Positions 41,898 through 51,528 are shown, numbered from the stretch's first letter. The stretch: 64,000 nucleotides of DNA from CALHVR01 sp963528625 (GCA_963528625.1 CAURVQ010000006.1:1-64000); one strand, 5' to 3'. Translations and numbers: made by a program. The notes: generated from the letters alone by a model not told the origin.

Positions 41898-42848
41898 ATG
41901 AAAAATACATTAAAAATCGTAAATATAATAGTATTTTCTTTAATAGTAATAATATTAATTTATTTGTATTCGTTCTTTTTAATAAAAACTACTTATAATA
42001 ATGTAAGAGTAAATATAAAAAAAGGAGATACGATAACAGATATTTATAAAGATTTAAAATTAAATTATGGATTGTTAGATAAAATTTATTTAAGAATTGA
42101 TAGTAGAATGGGAAAATTGACTATTGGTTCATATAGTTTTAATGGTAAATTTTCAAAATATGAAGTTTTAAGAAAAATAAGAGAAGGTAAAACACAAGAA
42201 GTTAGACTTACAATTCCTGAAGGATTTACTAAAAAACAAGTTTACGAAAGAATGACGGCGTTAGGATTGGGAACAGCTGAAGAAATAGACAAAGCATTGT
42301 CTGAAATTGATTTTCCATATCCACATAAAAATAATGAATATGAAGGATACTTTTATCCAGAAACTTATATTTTTACTAGAAATACGACAACGAAAGAGGC
42401 TTTAAAAATTATATTAAATGAATTTTTAAAACATTTTCCAGAAAAAGATGTAAAAGATAAAAATAAATTTTATGAGCAATTAAAATTAGCATCGATTGTT
42501 GAAGCAGAAGTTAATAAAAATGAAGATAAGCCTAAAGTAGCGGGAATATTTATAAAAAGATTGGAAAAAAATATGAGACTAGAATCAGATGCAACATTAA
42601 AATATGATTTAGGTCGTCAAGCGAAAAAAGGAGAATTGAAAGTAAACGATAGTCCTTATAATTCTTATAGAGTGGGAGGATTACCACCAACTCCGATTGG
42701 AAATCCAGCAGCTGATACAATAAAAGCTGTACAAAATCCAATTATAACAGAAGATTTGTTTTTCTTTATGTATAATGGAAAAACTTATTATTCAAAAACA
42801 CATGAAGAACACTTAAAAAAACGGAAAGAAAGTGGACAACTTAAATAG
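41898..42848 (+). CDS. mltG: endolytic murein transglycosylase MltG
   Basis: Inner-membrane enzyme that cleaves nascent peptidoglycan strands and sets glycan length. Of 316 residues, one N-terminal membrane anchor (IVFSLIVIILIYLYSFFLIK) is followed by a LysM-like subdomain and the YceG catalytic domain. The catalytic Glu lies in LASIVEAEVNKNEDKPKVAG near residue 205. MRLESDATLKYDLG and the conserved NSYRVGGLPPTPIGNPA follow. The start ATG 41898 follows TAAGGAGTTTT. It leads the mltG-tilS-ftsH operon. Confidence 0.96.
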   Translation: MKNTLKIVNIIVFSLIVIILIYLYSFFLIKTTYNNVRVNIKKGDTITDIYKDLKLNYGLLDKIYLRIDSRMGKLTIGSYSFNGKFSKYEVLRKIREGKTQEVRLTIPEGFTKKQVYERMTALGLGTAEEIDKALSEIDFPYPHKNNEYEGYFYPETYIFTRNTTTKEALKIILNEFLKHFPEKDVKDKNKFYEQLKLASIVEAEVNKNEDKPKVAGIFIKRLEKNMRLESDATLKYDLGRQAKKGELKVNDSPYNSYRVGGLPPTPIGNPAADTIKAVQNPIITEDLFFFMYNGKTYYSKTHEEHLKKRKESGQLK

Positions 42849-42862
42849 AGTGTGAGTTTTAA

Positions 42863-44164
42863 ATGAAAAAAATTGAAAAAAAAATTAAGGAAATAAAAGA
42901 TAAAAATTTAATAAATGAAAATGATAAAATTTTAATTGCGTTTTCTGGTGGACCGGATTCGATGTTTTTATATTATGTTTTAAAAACTTTACAAAAAGAA
43001 TATAAACTTGAAATTTCATTAATTTATATAAATCATAATTTAAGAGATGATGTAGATAATGATATAAAAATTGTAACAAACTTTGCAAAAGAAAATGGTG
43101 TAAAACTTTATGTCAAAAAAATTAATGTAAAAAAATATGCAAAAGATAATAAAAAATCAATTGAATTAGCGGCTAGAGAATTAAGATATGAAATGATTAA
43201 TAAAACTTTAATGGAAATAGGTTATAATAAAATTGCAACGGGACATAATCTTGATGATAATGTTGAAACATTAGTATTTAGATTGATTAGAGGGACTTCA
43301 ATTAAGGGATTGAAAGGAATACCGATAAAAAGAGGGAATATAATAAGACCTATTTTACATTTTGAAAAAACGGAGATTATTAAATTTTTAGATGAAAAAA
43401 AAGTAAAATATGTAATTGATTATACAAATTTTGAGAATGATTATACTAGAAATTATATACGAAACGAGATTTTTCCAATGTTTTTTAATGTGAATTCAAA
43501 TTTTAAATTGAAAATAAATGAACTTATTGAAGAATTGAATTACAATAAAACAAGTAAGAATAAAAGATTGTTAATAGAAAAATTAGAAGAGAAAAAAGTG
43601 AAATTAACAAGAGAAAAAATTAATAATATTTATGACAGTTTGTATGACAGTGAAGATGAGTTGAAAAAAGATGGAGCGAAAGAGTTTGAAATTGGAGAAA
43701 ATTTGGTTTTACGAAAGAAATATGATAAAATTGAGATAGTGTCTAAAAAAGAAAAAAATGAAAAAGAAAAAAATGAAACGATAAAATTAAATACACAAAA
43801 AAAGTGGAATTCATTTGAAATAGGAATTTTTAATGGAGAAAATAAAATTTTATTGAATGAGTATAAAAAAAGTAATAAGATAAAATTTTATGAAATTAAA
43901 TTAAATAAAAAAGTAGATGAAATAAAAATTAGAGCTAGAATTGACGGAGATAGAATAAAATTAAAAAATGTAGGGTACAAAAAAATAAAAAAAATTTTAA
44001 TAGATAAGAAAATTTCTAAGTGGGAAAGAGATGAAATACCAATAATTTTGTATGAAAATGAGATATTATCAGTGGGGGATATTTCAATTTCGGAACATTT
44101 AGAAAAAATTAATATTGAAAAAATTGAAAAAAATATGATAATATTATGTATAAAAGAAATGTAG
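42863..44164 (+). CDS. tilS: tRNA(Ile)-lysidine synthase
   Basis: Modifies C34 of the CAT-anticodon tRNA-Ile to lysidine so that it reads AUA, an abundant codon in this AT-rich genome. The 433 residues carry the PP-loop AFSGGPDSMFLYYVLK at about 26-41. YINHNLRDDVDNDI, ATGHNLDDNVETLVFRLIRG and YTNFENDYTRNYIRNEIFP are the family motifs. The C-terminal TilS domain is Lys-rich and diverged. The start ATG 42863 lies 14 bases after mltG; ftsH follows after 9 bases. Confidence 0.95.
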   Translation: MKKIEKKIKEIKDKNLINENDKILIAFSGGPDSMFLYYVLKTLQKEYKLEISLIYINHNLRDDVDNDIKIVTNFAKENGVKLYVKKINVKKYAKDNKKSIELAARELRYEMINKTLMEIGYNKIATGHNLDDNVETLVFRLIRGTSIKGLKGIPIKRGNIIRPILHFEKTEIIKFLDEKKVKYVIDYTNFENDYTRNYIRNEIFPMFFNVNSNFKLKINELIEELNYNKTSKNKRLLIEKLEEKKVKLTREKINNIYDSLYDSEDELKKDGAKEFEIGENLVLRKKYDKIEIVSKKEKNEKEKNETIKLNTQKKWNSFEIGIFNGENKILLNEYKKSNKIKFYEIKLNKKVDEIKIRARIDGDRIKLKNVGYKKIKKILIDKKISKWERDEIPIILYENEILSVGDISISEHLEKINIEKIEKNMIILCIKEM

Positions 44165-44173
44165 GGAGGATAA

Positions 44174-46108
44174 ATGAATAAAGATAAAAATAAAAACGAT
44201 ATAAAAAAGAGATTGGAAGAATTAAAGAAAGAAAAGAGAAATAGAAATCCAAGAAATAATAAAAATCCTTTTTTTAATTCAGGAAATATATTTTTGTTAA
44301 TAATTTTGTTAGCATTTAGTTTTATTTTTTCAGGAAATATACAAAATTATTTTCAAGAGAAAAAAGAGATTACTTATTCGCAATTTATAGATAAAATTAA
44401 TAATGGTGATTTTAAAGAAGTGACAGAAAAAGATAACGAAATCACTTCAAAAATAAAAGAAAAAGATAAGGAAGTTATTTATTCAACTAGAAAAATAACA
44501 GATAGAATAGGTGATGACAAACAAGTTTTAGATGCAATTAATAAATCAAATACAACATTAGTTGTAGCAAAACCATCGGGGGCTTCAGCATTTTTCTATA
44601 TTTTGTTAAATATATTGCCAATTATAATTTCTGTTGCATTCTTTATTTTCATATTTAGACGAATGAATGGAAATGGAGGTTCTGGTGGACCCGGTGGAGT
44701 ATTTGGCTTTGGAAAAACGAGAGCAGATAAATTAGAAAAAAAACCAGATGTTAAATTTGAAGATGTTGCTGGTGTGGATGGAGCAAAAGAAGAGTTAAAA
44801 GAAATTGTAGACTTTTTAAAAGATGCAGAAAAATATACAAAAGCTGGAGCGAGAGTACCTAAAGGAGTGTTACTTTTAGGAAGACCGGGAACAGGTAAAA
44901 CTTTACTTGCTAAGGCTGTGGCAGGAGAATCAGGAGCTTCGTTTTATAGCTTATCAGGTTCAGAATTTGTAGAAATGTTTGTTGGGGTTGGAGCTTCAAG
45001 AGTTAGAGATTTATTTGAGAAAGCTAAAGCAAATTCTCCGTCAATTATTTTCATAGATGAGATTGATGCAATAGGAAGAAAAAGAAGTACTGATAAAAAT
45101 GGTGGTGGAAATGATGAGAGAGAACAAACACTTAATCAGTTATTAGTAGAAATGGATGGATTTGAAACGGATACAAAAGTTATAGTTATAGCAGCGACAA
45201 ATAGAGATGATATATTAGATGCGGCATTGTTAAGAGCTGGAAGATTTGATAGAAGAGTAACAGTTGATGCACCGGATGTTCAAGGAAGAATAGCTATATT
45301 AAAAGTTCATTCAAAAGGTAAAAAATTAGCTGAAGATGTTAAACTTGAAGATATTGCTAAAATAACACCCGGATTTGTAGGAGCAGATTTAGCAAATTTA
45401 CTAAACGAAGCGGCAATTTTAGCAGCAAGAAGAAACTCAGATACAATTATTATGGAAGACTTAGACGAAGCAGTAGATAAAATTGGAATGGGATTAGGTC
45501 AAAAAGGTAAAATAATTAAACCAGAAGAGAAAAAATTATTGGCATATCATGAAGCAGGTCATGCTGTAATGACAGAAATAACAGAAGGTGCAGATCCTGT
45601 ACATAAAGTGACGATTATTCCAAGAGGTGATGCTGGAGGGTATATGATGCCACTTCCTGATGAAAAATTGGTTACAACTCGTAAAGAATTACTTGCTGAA
45701 ATTAAAGTATTATTTGCGGGAAGAGCAGCAGAAGAAATAGCATTAGATGATATAAGTACTGGAGCTTCAAATGATATTCAAAGAGCAACAAGAATAGCAA
45801 AAATATTTGTAGAGAGAGTGGGAATGAGTGAAAATTTAGGGCCTGTTGATTATGACAATAAGGAAGAATATTCGTTTATTTCAAGTAGAAGTGACGAAAC
45901 TACAAGAGAGATTGATTTAGAAGTAAGAAAAATCTTAAAAGAAAAATATGCTGAAACGATAAAAACTTTAACTGAAAATAGAACTATTTTAGATAATGTA
46001 GCACAATTATTATTGAAAAAAGAAACAATTACGGGAGATGAAGTAAGAGAAGTTATAAAAGGTAAAACGGCAGAAGAAATTTTAAATCCAATACAATTAG
46101 AATTATAA
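44174..46108 (+). CDS. ftsH: ATP-dependent zinc metalloprotease FtsH
   Basis: Membrane-anchored AAA+ protease degrading misfolded membrane proteins and short-lived regulators. The 644 residues have two membrane helices (about 39-54 and 139-161), Walker A GRPGTGKT at 236-243, Walker B SIIFIDEIDAIGR, the SRH ATNRDDILDAALLRAGRFDR and the zinc motif HEAGH at 459-463 with a downstream DDISTGASNDIQRAT. The second Walker A position is Arg where most FtsH have Pro, still compatible with the P-loop pattern. The start ATG 44174 follows AGGGAGGATAA. It ends the mltG-tilS-ftsH unit. Confidence 0.97.
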   Translation: MNKDKNKNDIKKRLEELKKEKRNRNPRNNKNPFFNSGNIFLLIILLAFSFIFSGNIQNYFQEKKEITYSQFIDKINNGDFKEVTEKDNEITSKIKEKDKEVIYSTRKITDRIGDDKQVLDAINKSNTTLVVAKPSGASAFFYILLNILPIIISVAFFIFIFRRMNGNGGSGGPGGVFGFGKTRADKLEKKPDVKFEDVAGVDGAKEELKEIVDFLKDAEKYTKAGARVPKGVLLLGRPGTGKTLLAKAVAGESGASFYSLSGSEFVEMFVGVGASRVRDLFEKAKANSPSIIFIDEIDAIGRKRSTDKNGGGNDEREQTLNQLLVEMDGFETDTKVIVIAATNRDDILDAALLRAGRFDRRVTVDAPDVQGRIAILKVHSKGKKLAEDVKLEDIAKITPGFVGADLANLLNEAAILAARRNSDTIIMEDLDEAVDKIGMGLGQKGKIIKPEEKKLLAYHEAGHAVMTEITEGADPVHKVTIIPRGDAGGYMMPLPDEKLVTTRKELLAEIKVLFAGRAAEEIALDDISTGASNDIQRATRIAKIFVERVGMSENLGPVDYDNKEEYSFISSRSDETTREIDLEVRKILKEKYAETIKTLTENRTILDNVAQLLLKKETITGDEVREVIKGKTAEEILNPIQLEL

Positions 46109-46111
46109 AAA

Positions 46112-46140
46112 AATGCTAGCGTAATGCTAGTATTTTTTAT
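46112..46140 (+). terminator. terminator after ftsH
   Basis: AATGCTAGC (46112-46120) pairs with GCTAGTATT (46126-46134), followed by a T run. Confidence 0.8.
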
Positions 46141-46236
46141 ATACTTTATAACTATAAAAAAAATAAAGTTTTATACATGAAAATGTCTGTATCACTGTAA
46201 AAATAGTCTTTATATAAATTTGTGTGTAAAAATTTC

Positions 46237-46265
46237 TTGACAACAATAAAAAAAATTATTACAAT
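46237..46265 (+). promoter_or_regulatory. promoter of the AEC transporter gene
   Basis: TTGACA at 46237-46242 and TACAAT at 46260-46265 with a 17-base spacer, giving a leader of roughly 105 bases. Confidence 0.7.
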
Positions 46266-46285
46266 TAACTGTAAATTATGTAATA

Positions 46286-46321
46286 AACAAATTTTATAAT
46301 ATATTTTTTAAATTTGTTTGT
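46286..46321 (+). promoter_or_regulatory. leader hairpin upstream of the AEC transporter gene
   Basis: A 10-bp AT-only inverted repeat (AAACAAATTT with AAATTTGTTT) lies in the leader between promoter and gene. It may be structural RNA, but AT-only repeats arise easily here. Confidence 0.3.
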
Positions 46322-46377
46322 GAAAAAAATAATTTAAAATAATTGAATTTTTTTGAAAAAGAAGGAGATGATTTGCG

Positions 46378-47445
46378 ATGAATTTTATTGAAATTCTGTT
46401 TAAAACTTTGATGACAGAAAAAATTAACACTGCTATTATAGCAAGTTTAGGAATTATCTTATTAGGGTATTATTGTCGTAGAAAAAATATTTTTGGAGAA
46501 AATGTAGCAAAAGTATTGACAAATGTTGTATTGTCAGTTTCATTACCGGCATTAGCATTTAATTCATTCTTAGCAGATATAAAAAAAGAAACATTTACAA
46601 CAGGAATAGGATTGTTGATTTGGGGACTATTAGTTTATATTTTATTAATTTTTGTATCAATCCCGTTATTTAAAAAATTTAAAGGTGGACAACAAGATAC
46701 AATGAGAGTGTTATCAATATTTGGGTCAACAACTTTCTTTGGTATACCAATAGTGACAGCAATTTACGGGAAAGAAGGAGCTTTATATGCATCAATTTTC
46801 AATATAGGATATAGAATTTTCTTGTATTCTTACGGATATATAAAAATGAGTGGATTAAAGATGAATAAAAATAATATAAAAACGATGTTCTTAAATCCAA
46901 TAGTTATAGCAACATTCTTAGGTTTATTTATTTGGTTATTCCAATCGAGTTTACCACAAGTAGCTGTAACATTTAAAGATGAAAAAACTTTAGAAAATGT
47001 AACTAAAAACTTTGCGATATTGAGATTTGATAAAACATTACCACAATTTGTAGCGATACTAAAATATTTAGCAGGATTAGCTTCGCCGTTAGCGTGGCTT
47101 GCAATAGGAGCAACATTAGGTGCAGTAGACTTTAAAAAAGCAATGTCAGATAAACCAACTTGGTATTACACTTTTGTAAAATTATTAATAATACCAGCTT
47201 TAAATATTGTATGTTTATTTGTATTAAAAATGATAGGATTACCAATTAATTTGACTGGAGTTGGAACAGTAGTTATAATGATGGCAACACCTCCAGCGAC
47301 AGTTGCTGCAGCTTATGCAATTAGCTTTGATAAAGATGCAGTGTTAGCTTCAAATACATCATTATTAGCAACAATTGGAGCTGTAATAATGGCACCAATT
47401 TGGATTGTTGTAGTTCAAGTAATTGGAGCTTTAGGAATTTTTTAA
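46378..47445 (+). CDS. AEC family transporter
   Basis: A 355-residue auxin-efflux-carrier-type permease with about ten membrane helices. Members include malate and other organic acid permeases. Visible family features are the N-terminal half-repeat ending VVLSVSLPALAFNSFLADI, the kink-forming STTFFGIPIVTAIYGKEGAL, and the C-terminal repeat with MMATPPATVAAAYAISFDKD. The start ATG 46378 follows AAGGAGATGATTTGCG. A D-lactate dehydrogenase gene follows 79 bases later, so lactate or malate is a plausible substrate. Confidence 0.92.
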   Translation: MNFIEILFKTLMTEKINTAIIASLGIILLGYYCRRKNIFGENVAKVLTNVVLSVSLPALAFNSFLADIKKETFTTGIGLLIWGLLVYILLIFVSIPLFKKFKGGQQDTMRVLSIFGSTTFFGIPIVTAIYGKEGALYASIFNIGYRIFLYSYGYIKMSGLKMNKNNIKTMFLNPIVIATFLGLFIWLFQSSLPQVAVTFKDEKTLENVTKNFAILRFDKTLPQFVAILKYLAGLASPLAWLAIGATLGAVDFKKAMSDKPTWYYTFVKLLIIPALNIVCLFVLKMIGLPINLTGVGTVVIMMATPPATVAAAYAISFDKDAVLASNTSLLATIGAVIMAPIWIVVVQVIGALGIF

Positions 47446-47459
47446 ATGAAATAAATAGA

Positions 47460-47484
47460 AAAGGAGCTAAAATAGCTCTTTTTC
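47460..47484 (+). terminator. terminator after the AEC transporter gene
   Basis: AAAGGAGCT (47460-47468) pairs with AGCTCTTTT starting at 47474, followed by T. Read-through into the dehydrogenase gene remains possible. Confidence 0.7.
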
Positions 47485-47524
47485 ATAATTAATAATAAAT
47501 AATAATACGAAAAAGGTGAAAAAT

Positions 47525-48532
47525 ATGGGATTTAAAGTAATATGTTATGGAGTTCGTCCAAATGAAGTTGAATTTTTTCATAAATTAAATAAATATGGAT
47601 ACGATTTAAAATTAATAGAAGCATTAATGTCTAAAGATAATGTGGGTGAAGCTAAAGGTTGTGATGCTGTAATAATACGTGGAGTTTGTTCAGCAAATGC
47701 AGAAAATTTAGAAACATTGTCAAGTTACGGAATTAAATATATGTTTACGAGAGCAGCAGGAATAAACAATATAGACTTAAAAGCTGCAAAAAAATTAGGA
47801 TTAAAAGTGGCTCGTGTTCCGGGATATTCTCCTAATGCTATTGCTGAATTATCATTAACTTTAGCTATGATGTTATTAAGACATACAGCTTACACTGTTG
47901 AAAGAACAGCAAAATATGACTTTAGAGTAACTCCTACAATGTTTAGTAAAGAAATTAGAAATTGTAAAGTTGGAGTAATTGGAGTAGGTAAAATTGGATT
48001 AACGGAAGCAAAATTATTTAAAGGATTAGGAGCCGATGTATTAGGATATGATGTATATCAAAGTGATGAAGCTAAAAAAGTAGTTAAATTTGTTGAATTA
48101 GATGAGTTATTAGAACAATCTGATATAGTAAGTTTACATATGCCATATATTGCAGGTAAAAATGATAAATTTGTTAATACAGAATTTATTTCAAAAATGA
48201 AAACAGGTGCAATTTTAATAAATACAGCTCGTGGAGAATTACAATCAAATGAAGCAGTATTAGATGCGTTAAAATCAAATAAATTAGGTGGATACGGAAC
48301 AGATGTATTTGATAATGAATCAAAATTATTCTTTAAAAATCATGAAAATGGAGATCAAATACACGACCAAGTTGTAAGACAAATAATAGATTTTTATCCA
48401 AAAGTATTAGTGACACCACATATTGGGTCAAATACAGATGAAGCATTATCAAATATGATAGAAACAAGTTTTGATAATTTGAATGAAATTTTAACAACTG
48501 GAGAATGTAAAAATAAAGTTCAAATAGATTAA
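47525..48532 (+). CDS. D-2-hydroxyacid dehydrogenase (D-lactate dehydrogenase type)
   Basis: Reduces pyruvate to D-lactate, or a similar 2-keto acid, with NADH. The 335 residues show the catalytic-domain region TRAAGINNIDLKAAKKLGLK, the substrate Arg in VARVPGYSPNAIAELSL, the Rossmann fingerprint VGVIGVGKIGLTEAKLF near 148-164, and NTARGELQ and TPHIGSNT with catalytic Arg, Glu and His. The start is ATG 47525, placed by AAAGGTGAAAAAT. It is the likely fermentative lactate-forming enzyme; a neighbouring AEC carrier may export the product. Confidence 0.9.
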   Translation: MGFKVICYGVRPNEVEFFHKLNKYGYDLKLIEALMSKDNVGEAKGCDAVIIRGVCSANAENLETLSSYGIKYMFTRAAGINNIDLKAAKKLGLKVARVPGYSPNAIAELSLTLAMMLLRHTAYTVERTAKYDFRVTPTMFSKEIRNCKVGVIGVGKIGLTEAKLFKGLGADVLGYDVYQSDEAKKVVKFVELDELLEQSDIVSLHMPYIAGKNDKFVNTEFISKMKTGAILINTARGELQSNEAVLDALKSNKLGGYGTDVFDNESKLFFKNHENGDQIHDQVVRQIIDFYPKVLVTPHIGSNTDEALSNMIETSFDNLNEILTTGECKNKVQID

Positions 48533-48543
48533 AAATGAAAGAG

Positions 48544-48570
48544 GTTTACTATTGCAGTAAACTTTTTTTA
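48544..48570 (+). terminator. terminator after the D-lactate dehydrogenase gene
   Basis: GTTTACT (48544-48550) pairs with AGTAAAC (48556-48562), followed by a T run. Confidence 0.85.
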
Positions 48571-48702
48571 TTTGAATATATTGCTATAAATTATAAAACA
48601 AAATGCGTTATTTTGAGTAATGATTATAATTTAGATATATTAAAAATTCTTTTAATGACAGAAAAAAATATTTATGTTATAATTTTTAATGAGGTGTAAA
48701 AG

Positions 48703-49440
48703 ATGATAAAAGTTGTAACATTGATATTAGCTTTAATAAGTTTGAACTTATTGGCAGATAAAATAAAATATAATGTAAATTTAAAAAAAATTAATTCAAA
48801 AAATTATGGACAAAAATATAAAGAAGAGTTGGAAAAAGAAGAAAAATTAGAGGCTTTATTTAATAATATAAAAAAAGGGAACAATAAATATGTTACTTCC
48901 AGATTATGGACAAAAGAAAAAATGAAATTACAAAATGAGAATGAGGAAGAAAGTAAAAATAATTATGGGCCAAAAAATTCAGAAATTTTAAATGTAGGTA
49001 TAAATGAAAATAATTTTATAGATGTAAATGCTAAAAATAAAAAAGGATTTACCCCATTAATAGTTGCAATAGAAAGTCAAAATAATGAAATTGTAAAAAT
49101 TTTACTAGATAATGGTGCAAGTGTTTATTCCGAATATCCCGGGTTAGGTAAGTTGTCGTTACATACAGCAGCTTATTATGGGAATATTGAGGCAATTAAA
49201 ATGATATTAGATAAATATCCAAAACTTGTAAATGTTCAAAGTCAAAATGATGGATTTACGGCTTTACAAGAGGCTGTTTTAAAAAATAATGTAGAAATAG
49301 TTAAATTATTGCTAGATAGAGGTGCAGATCCGAGAATAAAAGATTATAAAGGTGGAACAGCAATGGATATGGCAACTGAATTTGGAAAAGGGGAAATAGT
49401 TAAAGAAATGAGATTACAAATTAAGAAATTAAGAGGTTAA
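48703..49440 (+). CDS. exported ankyrin-repeat protein
   Basis: A 245-residue protein. A short N-terminal signal peptide (VVTLILALISLNLLA) is followed by a charged segment and three to four ankyrin repeats from about residue 107. Clear repeat cores are KKGFTPLIVAIESQNNEIVK, KLSLHTAAYYGNIEAIKMIL and GFTALQEAVLKNNVEIVKLL. Ankyrin repeats bind proteins; in bacteria with a periplasm such small exported forms are often linked to stress protection or effector inhibition. The partner is unknown. The start ATG 48703 follows TGAGGTGTAAAAG. Confidence 0.88.
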   Translation: MIKVVTLILALISLNLLADKIKYNVNLKKINSKNYGQKYKEELEKEEKLEALFNNIKKGNNKYVTSRLWTKEKMKLQNENEEESKNNYGPKNSEILNVGINENNFIDVNAKNKKGFTPLIVAIESQNNEIVKILLDNGASVYSEYPGLGKLSLHTAAYYGNIEAIKMILDKYPKLVNVQSQNDGFTALQEAVLKNNVEIVKLLLDRGADPRIKDYKGGTAMDMATEFGKGEIVKEMRLQIKKLRG

Positions 49441-49466
49441 AGAAATAAAAACTATACTTTTAAAAG

Positions 49467-49494
49467 TTGCAAAAACTAAAAATTATGGTATAAT
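49467..49494 (+). promoter_or_regulatory. ptsI promoter
   Basis: TTGCAA at 49467-49472 and TATAAT at 49489-49494 with a 16-base spacer. Confidence 0.65.
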
Positions 49495-49545
49495 AAAGGT
49501 AGACATTTAATAAATTGTATTTATATTTTTTGAAGAGGAGAAGAT

Positions 49546-51249
49546 ATGAGAAGATTGACAGGAATTGGAGCTTCAGAAGGAGTTTCAGTAGGAAAAGTAT
49601 TATTATTTATTGAAGAAGAAATGATAATACCTGAAGTTAAAACGGTAGATTCAACAGTAGAGAGTGAATTAACGAAATTAGATGAAGGTCTAAAAAAATC
49701 TAAGACACAATTAATTGCGATTAGAGAAAAAGTAAAAGAAAAAATGGGAGAAGATAAAGCTGCTATTTTTGATGGACATATCATGCTTCTTGAAGATGAA
49801 GACTTAATTATGGAAGTGCAAGATAAAATTAAAGGAGAAGGGTTACCTGCTGCAAAAGCATTAAGTGATGGTATTGAAGAATACTGTGCAATGATTTCAG
49901 CTTTAGAAGATCCATATTTAAGAGAAAGAGCGGCAGACTTACAAGATATAGGAAAAAGATGGTTAAAAAATATTTTAGGGATTAAAATCAAAGATTTAAG
50001 TAATTTAGAGCCTAATACAGTTGTAGTTACATATGACTTGACTCCATCAGATACAGCTCAATTAGATTTAGAAAATTGTGTTGGATTTATTACAGAAATT
50101 GGTGGAAAAACAGCTCACTCTGCAATTATGGCAAGATCGTTAGAATTACCGGCAGTTGTAGGTGTTAAAGGTGTTTTATCTGAAGCTAAAGAAGGAGAAG
50201 CTGTTGTAATGGACGGTGAAGCAGGAGTTTTATTCTTAAATCCAGCTGAAGATATTGTAAAAGAATATGTTGAGAAAAAAGAAAAAATTAAAACAGAAAA
50301 AGAAGAACTTAAAAAATTAATAACAGAGGAAGCAATAACACCAGATGGAAGAAAAGTAGATATTTGGGGGAATATTGGAAGTCCTAAAGATGTAGATGCA
50401 GTAATTGAAGCAGGTGCAGCTGGAGTAGGATTGTATAGAACTGAATTTTTATTTATGGATTCAGATCATTTTCCAACTGAGCAAGAACAATATGAAGCAT
50501 ATAGAGTTGTTGCTGAAAAATTAAGAGGGAAACCTTTAACAATAAGAACGATGGATATTGGGGGAGATAAAGAGTTACCATATTTGAATTTACCAAAAGA
50601 AATGAATCCGTTCTTAGGTTATAGAGCGATAAGAATTTCATTGGAAAACAAAGAAATGTTTAAAACACAATTAAGAGCAATTTTAAGAGCATCTCAATAT
50701 GGGCAAATAAAAATTATGTATCCAATGATAAGTTCAATTAATGAAATTAGAAAAGCTAATGCTATATTAGAGGAATGTAAAAAAGAATTAGACGCAGAAG
50801 GTAAAATTTATGATGCAAATATAAAAGTAGGAATTATGATAGAAACACCTTCAACAGCAATTATTGCGTATAAATTTGCAAAAGAAGTTGACTTCTTCTC
50901 AATAGGAACAAATGACTTGACACAATATTTCTTGGCAGTAGATAGAGGAAATGAAATGGTATCAGCATTATATGATTCATTTAACCCTGCAGTGTTAGAA
51001 GCAATTCAAAAAGTTATAGATGCAGCACACGACGCTGGAATCAATGTAAGTATGTGTGGTGAATTTGCTGGAGATAGAAAAGCAACTAAATTATTGTTAG
51101 GAATGGGATTAGATTCATTTAGTATGAGTGCCTCTTCAATGTTACCAGTTAAAAAAATAGTTAGAAGCACAAATTATGTGGATGCTCAAAAATATAGAGA
51201 TATAATTTTACAACAAAATACTTCAGAAGAAGTAATTAGTAAATTATAA
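49546..51249 (+). CDS. ptsI: phosphoenolpyruvate-protein phosphotransferase (enzyme I)
   Basis: First enzyme of the PTS; it transfers phosphate from PEP to HPr. The 567 residues carry the phosphorylated His191 in GGKTAHSAIMARSLELPAV. The PEP-binding barrel shows GVGLYRTEFLFMDSDHFPTE, IRTMDIGGDKELPY, MIETPSTAI, FFSIGTNDLTQYFLAVDR and the Cys of SMCGEFAGD. The start ATG 49546 follows GAGGAGAAGAT. ptsH is not adjacent, unlike many bacteria, so HPr must be encoded elsewhere. It has its own promoter and terminator. Confidence 0.97.
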   Translation: MRRLTGIGASEGVSVGKVLLFIEEEMIIPEVKTVDSTVESELTKLDEGLKKSKTQLIAIREKVKEKMGEDKAAIFDGHIMLLEDEDLIMEVQDKIKGEGLPAAKALSDGIEEYCAMISALEDPYLRERAADLQDIGKRWLKNILGIKIKDLSNLEPNTVVVTYDLTPSDTAQLDLENCVGFITEIGGKTAHSAIMARSLELPAVVGVKGVLSEAKEGEAVVMDGEAGVLFLNPAEDIVKEYVEKKEKIKTEKEELKKLITEEAITPDGRKVDIWGNIGSPKDVDAVIEAGAAGVGLYRTEFLFMDSDHFPTEQEQYEAYRVVAEKLRGKPLTIRTMDIGGDKELPYLNLPKEMNPFLGYRAIRISLENKEMFKTQLRAILRASQYGQIKIMYPMISSINEIRKANAILEECKKELDAEGKIYDANIKVGIMIETPSTAIIAYKFAKEVDFFSIGTNDLTQYFLAVDRGNEMVSALYDSFNPAVLEAIQKVIDAAHDAGINVSMCGEFAGDRKATKLLLGMGLDSFSMSASSMLPVKKIVRSTNYVDAQKYRDIILQQNTSEEVISKL

Positions 51250-51256
51250 TTAAAGT

Positions 51257-51320
51257 AAAAGTACCTGAAACTGAACAACAATGAGTGTAAAGTGAAAGGT
51301 ACTTTTAAAATTATTTTTCT
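51257..51320 (+). terminator. terminator after ptsI
   Basis: AAAAGTACCT (51257-51266) pairs perfectly with AGGTACTTTT (51297-51306) around a 30-base loop. T-rich sequence follows after AAAA. Confidence 0.65.
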
Positions 51321-51337
51321 TTTTTACTTTTTTGAGG

Positions 51338-51488
51338 TATAATATAAGTGTAAGATAGGTAGAATAAAAATAAAAATATGTTTAAATAGAAGTGAAAAAA
51401 GTTTTATATATTTTGTATGAAATTATGGGTCAAAGTCTAATATGTTATAATAAGTCCATTTTAATGATTTTGACCCAATTTTTTTATG
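51338..51488 (+). ncRNA. possible short orphan transcript with terminator
   Basis: TATAAT near 51338 has no good -35 box. GGGTCAAA (51427-51434) pairs with TTTGACCC (51469-51476) ahead of a T run. Nothing coding lies between. It could be a small RNA of about 140 bases or a second terminator. The rest of the 51250-51528 gap shows nothing else. Confidence 0.3.
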
Positions 51489-51528
51489 GTTAAATTGTTA
51501 TATTATTTGTATTATAATTGTATAAAGT

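Noticed and set aside
46140..46377. Possible structured riboswitch in the AEC transporter leader
   Set aside because: Only one AT-only hairpin is seen and no known aptamer consensus is present, so only the promoter and hairpin are reported.
49521..49991. 156-codon open frame on the minus strand
   Set aside because: It is antisense to ptsI, whose domains account for the region. There is no ribosome site and no recognisable family.
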